Part shown: in pieces, positions 62,813 through 64,000 of the stretch
Numbering within the stretch: position 1 is the stretch's first letter
How the letters are laid out: each line of letters starts with the position of its first letter
Source: JAJCYL01 sp965206015
GTDB lineage: Bacteria > Bacteroidota > Bacteroidia > Cytophagales > Cyclobacteriaceae
DNA length: 64,000 nucleotides
Direction of reading: 5' to 3'
Assembly (NCBI GenBank): GCA_965206015.1
Contig: CBDBIW010000010.1
Location: 186,001 to 250,000, forward strand
Notes under the pieces: model-generated
What the model was told of the DNA's origin: nothing
The model's input: the letters and a program-made list of their open reading frames with translations, nothing else
The model's database searches: none
Translations under genes and position numbers: made by a program

Positions 62813-64000
62813 ATGAAAAACACCATGACATTGCACACAAAAAAGCCATTGGCTAAAGCTAAGCACTTAATCACTCTATTTAGCTTTCTTTTTATCACCA
62901 CACTTGCTTTGGCACAGGATAACATGTCAGACCATTTTGTACTAAAAATAAACACCACCGCCGGCACTAATGCTCAAGATGACACCTTTACTTTTCACAC
63001 CCAGGATATGGAGTATGAGGTCGATTGGGGAGAAGGCAACGGTTTTGAGCCAATAACAACAGGAAATACCACCCATACCTTTGGCACAGCAGGAGAGCAT
63101 ACCATAAGGTTTAAAAACCTAAACGATATTTATATAAATAACAGTAGTGGTAAGGAAAAATACACCTCCATTGAACAATGGGGCACTGCTGTGTGGAATA
63201 CTGATATGTCGAGGGCTTTTCGGGGAGCAACTAACTTAACTGCCAGTGATACTGCGGGCACTCCTGATATGAGTTCGGTAACAGATATGAGTCTTATGTT
63301 TTCTGGTGCCCAAGCTTTTAACCAGGATATAGGAAGTTGGAATGTTTCTAAGGTAACAGATATGAGTATTATGTTCAATGGTGCCAGATCTTTCAACCAG
63401 GATATAGGAAGTTGGGATGTTTCCAGGGTAACAGATATGAGTATTATGTTCAATGGTGCCAGATCTTTCAACCAGGATATAGGAAGTTGGGATGTTTCCA
63501 GGGTAACAAATATGAATAATATGTTCGCAAATGCTGCACTTTCACCAGAAAACTACGATTCACTTTTAATTGGTTGGAATAAACGAAACCTTCAAACAGG
63601 ACTGTCTTTTCATGCAGGAAATTCTAAATATACAACAGCAGCACAAACTGCCAGAGATAATATAGATGCCACAAATGGTGATAACTGGACTATTACTGAC
63701 GGCGGGTTAATTGATGCCAGCAGTACACCCATAAATATTTTTCTTTCTTCCACAACTATTTTAGAAAACGAGCCAGCAAACACCACGGTAGGCACCCTGT
63801 CCACCGATGGAGGAGCTGCCTCTTATACCTATACATTCACAGCAGGAAACGGAGATACTGATAATGGGAGTTTTACCATTTCAGGAGAAGAACTACAACT
63901 TATAGCCCCTGCCGACTACGAAACAAAAAGCAGCTATACAATACGTATAGCAGTAGATAATACAAGTATTGAGAAACAATTTACCATCTCTGTTAGTGAT
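62813..64000 (+). CDS. BspA-like (DUF285) surface protein with cadherin-like domain (3' end outside window)
   Basis: 396 codons with no stop before the window edge. Seen: signal peptide (LITLFSFLFITTLALAQ); a PKD-like N-terminal part (MEYEVDWGEGNGFEPITTGN, THTFGTAGEHTIRFKNL); three to four DUF285 repeats of 25 residues with the core FNQDIGSWDVSRVTDMSIMF; a closing NAALSPENYDSLLIGWNKRN; and then a cadherin-like segment (FLSSTTILENEPANTTVGTL, ADYETKSSYTIRIAVDNTSI). Such proteins are exported adhesins, usually ending in a type IX secretion or PorSS-sorting domain, which would lie outside the window. Confidence 0.88.
   Translation, partial: MKNTMTLHTKKPLAKAKHLITLFSFLFITTLALAQDNMSDHFVLKINTTAGTNAQDDTFTFHTQDMEYEVDWGEGNGFEPITTGNTTHTFGTAGEHTIRFKNLNDIYINNSSGKEKYTSIEQWGTAVWNTDMSRAFRGATNLTASDTAGTPDMSSVTDMSLMFSGAQAFNQDIGSWNVSKVTDMSIMFNGARSFNQDIGSWDVSRVTDMSIMFNGARSFNQDIGSWDVSRVTNMNNMFANAALSPENYDSLLIGWNKRNLQTGLSFHAGNSKYTTAAQTARDNIDATNGDNWTITDGGLIDASSTPINIFLSSTTILENEPANTTVGTLSTDGGAASYTYTFTAGNGDTDNGSFTISGEELQLIAPADYETKSSYTIRIAVDNTSIEKQFTISVSD
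63353..63502 (+). repeat. 75-bp near-identical tandem repeats in the BspA-like gene
   Basis: GTAACAGATATGAGTATTAT starts at 63353 and again at 63428, and the unit end recurs at 63503, a period of 75 bases (25 codons). The two full copies are almost identical at base level, indicating recent duplication or gene conversion. Confidence 0.85.

Noticed and set aside
63130..63471. Minus-strand repetitive frame opposite the BspA-like gene
   Set aside because: It is the antisense of the DUF285 repeats; the plus frame has signal peptide and domain motifs.
1..64000. CRISPR array
   Set aside because: No regularly spaced direct repeats with unique spacers; the only regular repeats are the BspA units and the TGGAAT decamers.

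Overview
The window reads as chromosome of a Bacteroidota bacterium, most likely a free-living or host-associated marine member of the Cytophagales. The evidence is a SusC/SusD nutrient-uptake pair at the left edge, a short LeuA, a DM13/Big2 lipoprotein beside an outer-membrane barrel, a BspA-like surface protein at the right edge, and promoter-like TAnnTTTG boxes with few Shine-Dalgarno sequences. Housekeeping genes (aspS, tRNA-Leu, map, fumC, leuABCD, tadA, sod) are intact, so the many broken genes elsewhere look like real decay rather than a generally poor sequence.

Layout: 1-3.6 kb SusC (partial) and SusD. 3.9-5.8 kb a lipoprotein and an AlkA-type DNA glycosylase. 5.9-7.2 kb a dead IS256-family element. 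7.3-11.4 kb a minus-strand block (MltF lytic transglycosylase, M28 peptidase, MazG) and a small NqrM-like membrane protein. 11.4-19.2 kb is the main accessory region: relics of at least five insertion sequences surround a VOC-family gene, an integron-type attC site and a disrupted second cassette-like gene; the intact YyaL-like thioredoxin-domain protein lies within it. 19.2-25.0 kb is a trans-4-hydroxyproline catabolic operon with a divergent AraC regulator. 25-30.4 kb holds a frameshifted serine hydrolase, two IS relics and the DM13/barrel pair. 30.4-35.4 kb is the leucine operon (leuA-leuC-leuD-methyltransferase-leuB, minus strand). 35.6-38.9 kb has a helical protein of unknown role, a Gfo/Idh/MocA oxidoreductase and a NarL-type regulator. 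39-44 kb is a kynurenine-pathway cluster (HAAO, ACMSD, KynU, KMO) with a divergent SDR. 44-46.2 kb is a response regulator / histidine kinase / Hpt-like set; 46.2-47.9 kb a BadF-type kinase and MurQ for amino-sugar (MurNAc) recycling, followed by two pseudogenes. 49-52.8 kb: sod, tadA, a secreted protein, aspS and tRNA-Leu. 53-57.3 kb: an ISL3-family relic abutting a heavily frameshifted RHS/YD-repeat gene. 57.4-62.4 kb: map, a SPOR protein, fumC, an IS5 relic and an NhaC-family antiporter. 62.8 kb to the end: BspA-like protein, open at the window edge.

Metabolically the window favours use of amino acids: hydroxyproline to 2-oxoglutarate, tryptophan/kynurenine ring degradation, and recycling of cell-wall sugars, together with SusCD import. 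The most unusual feature is the lone, well-formed attC-like site at about 12.11-12.17 kb between two small genes, which suggests integron cassettes in a Bacteroidota chromosome. A second general feature is the complete inactivation of every transposase seen, together with many perfect 10-18 bp tandem duplications. All calls come from reading the sequence and recalled family motifs; no searches were run.
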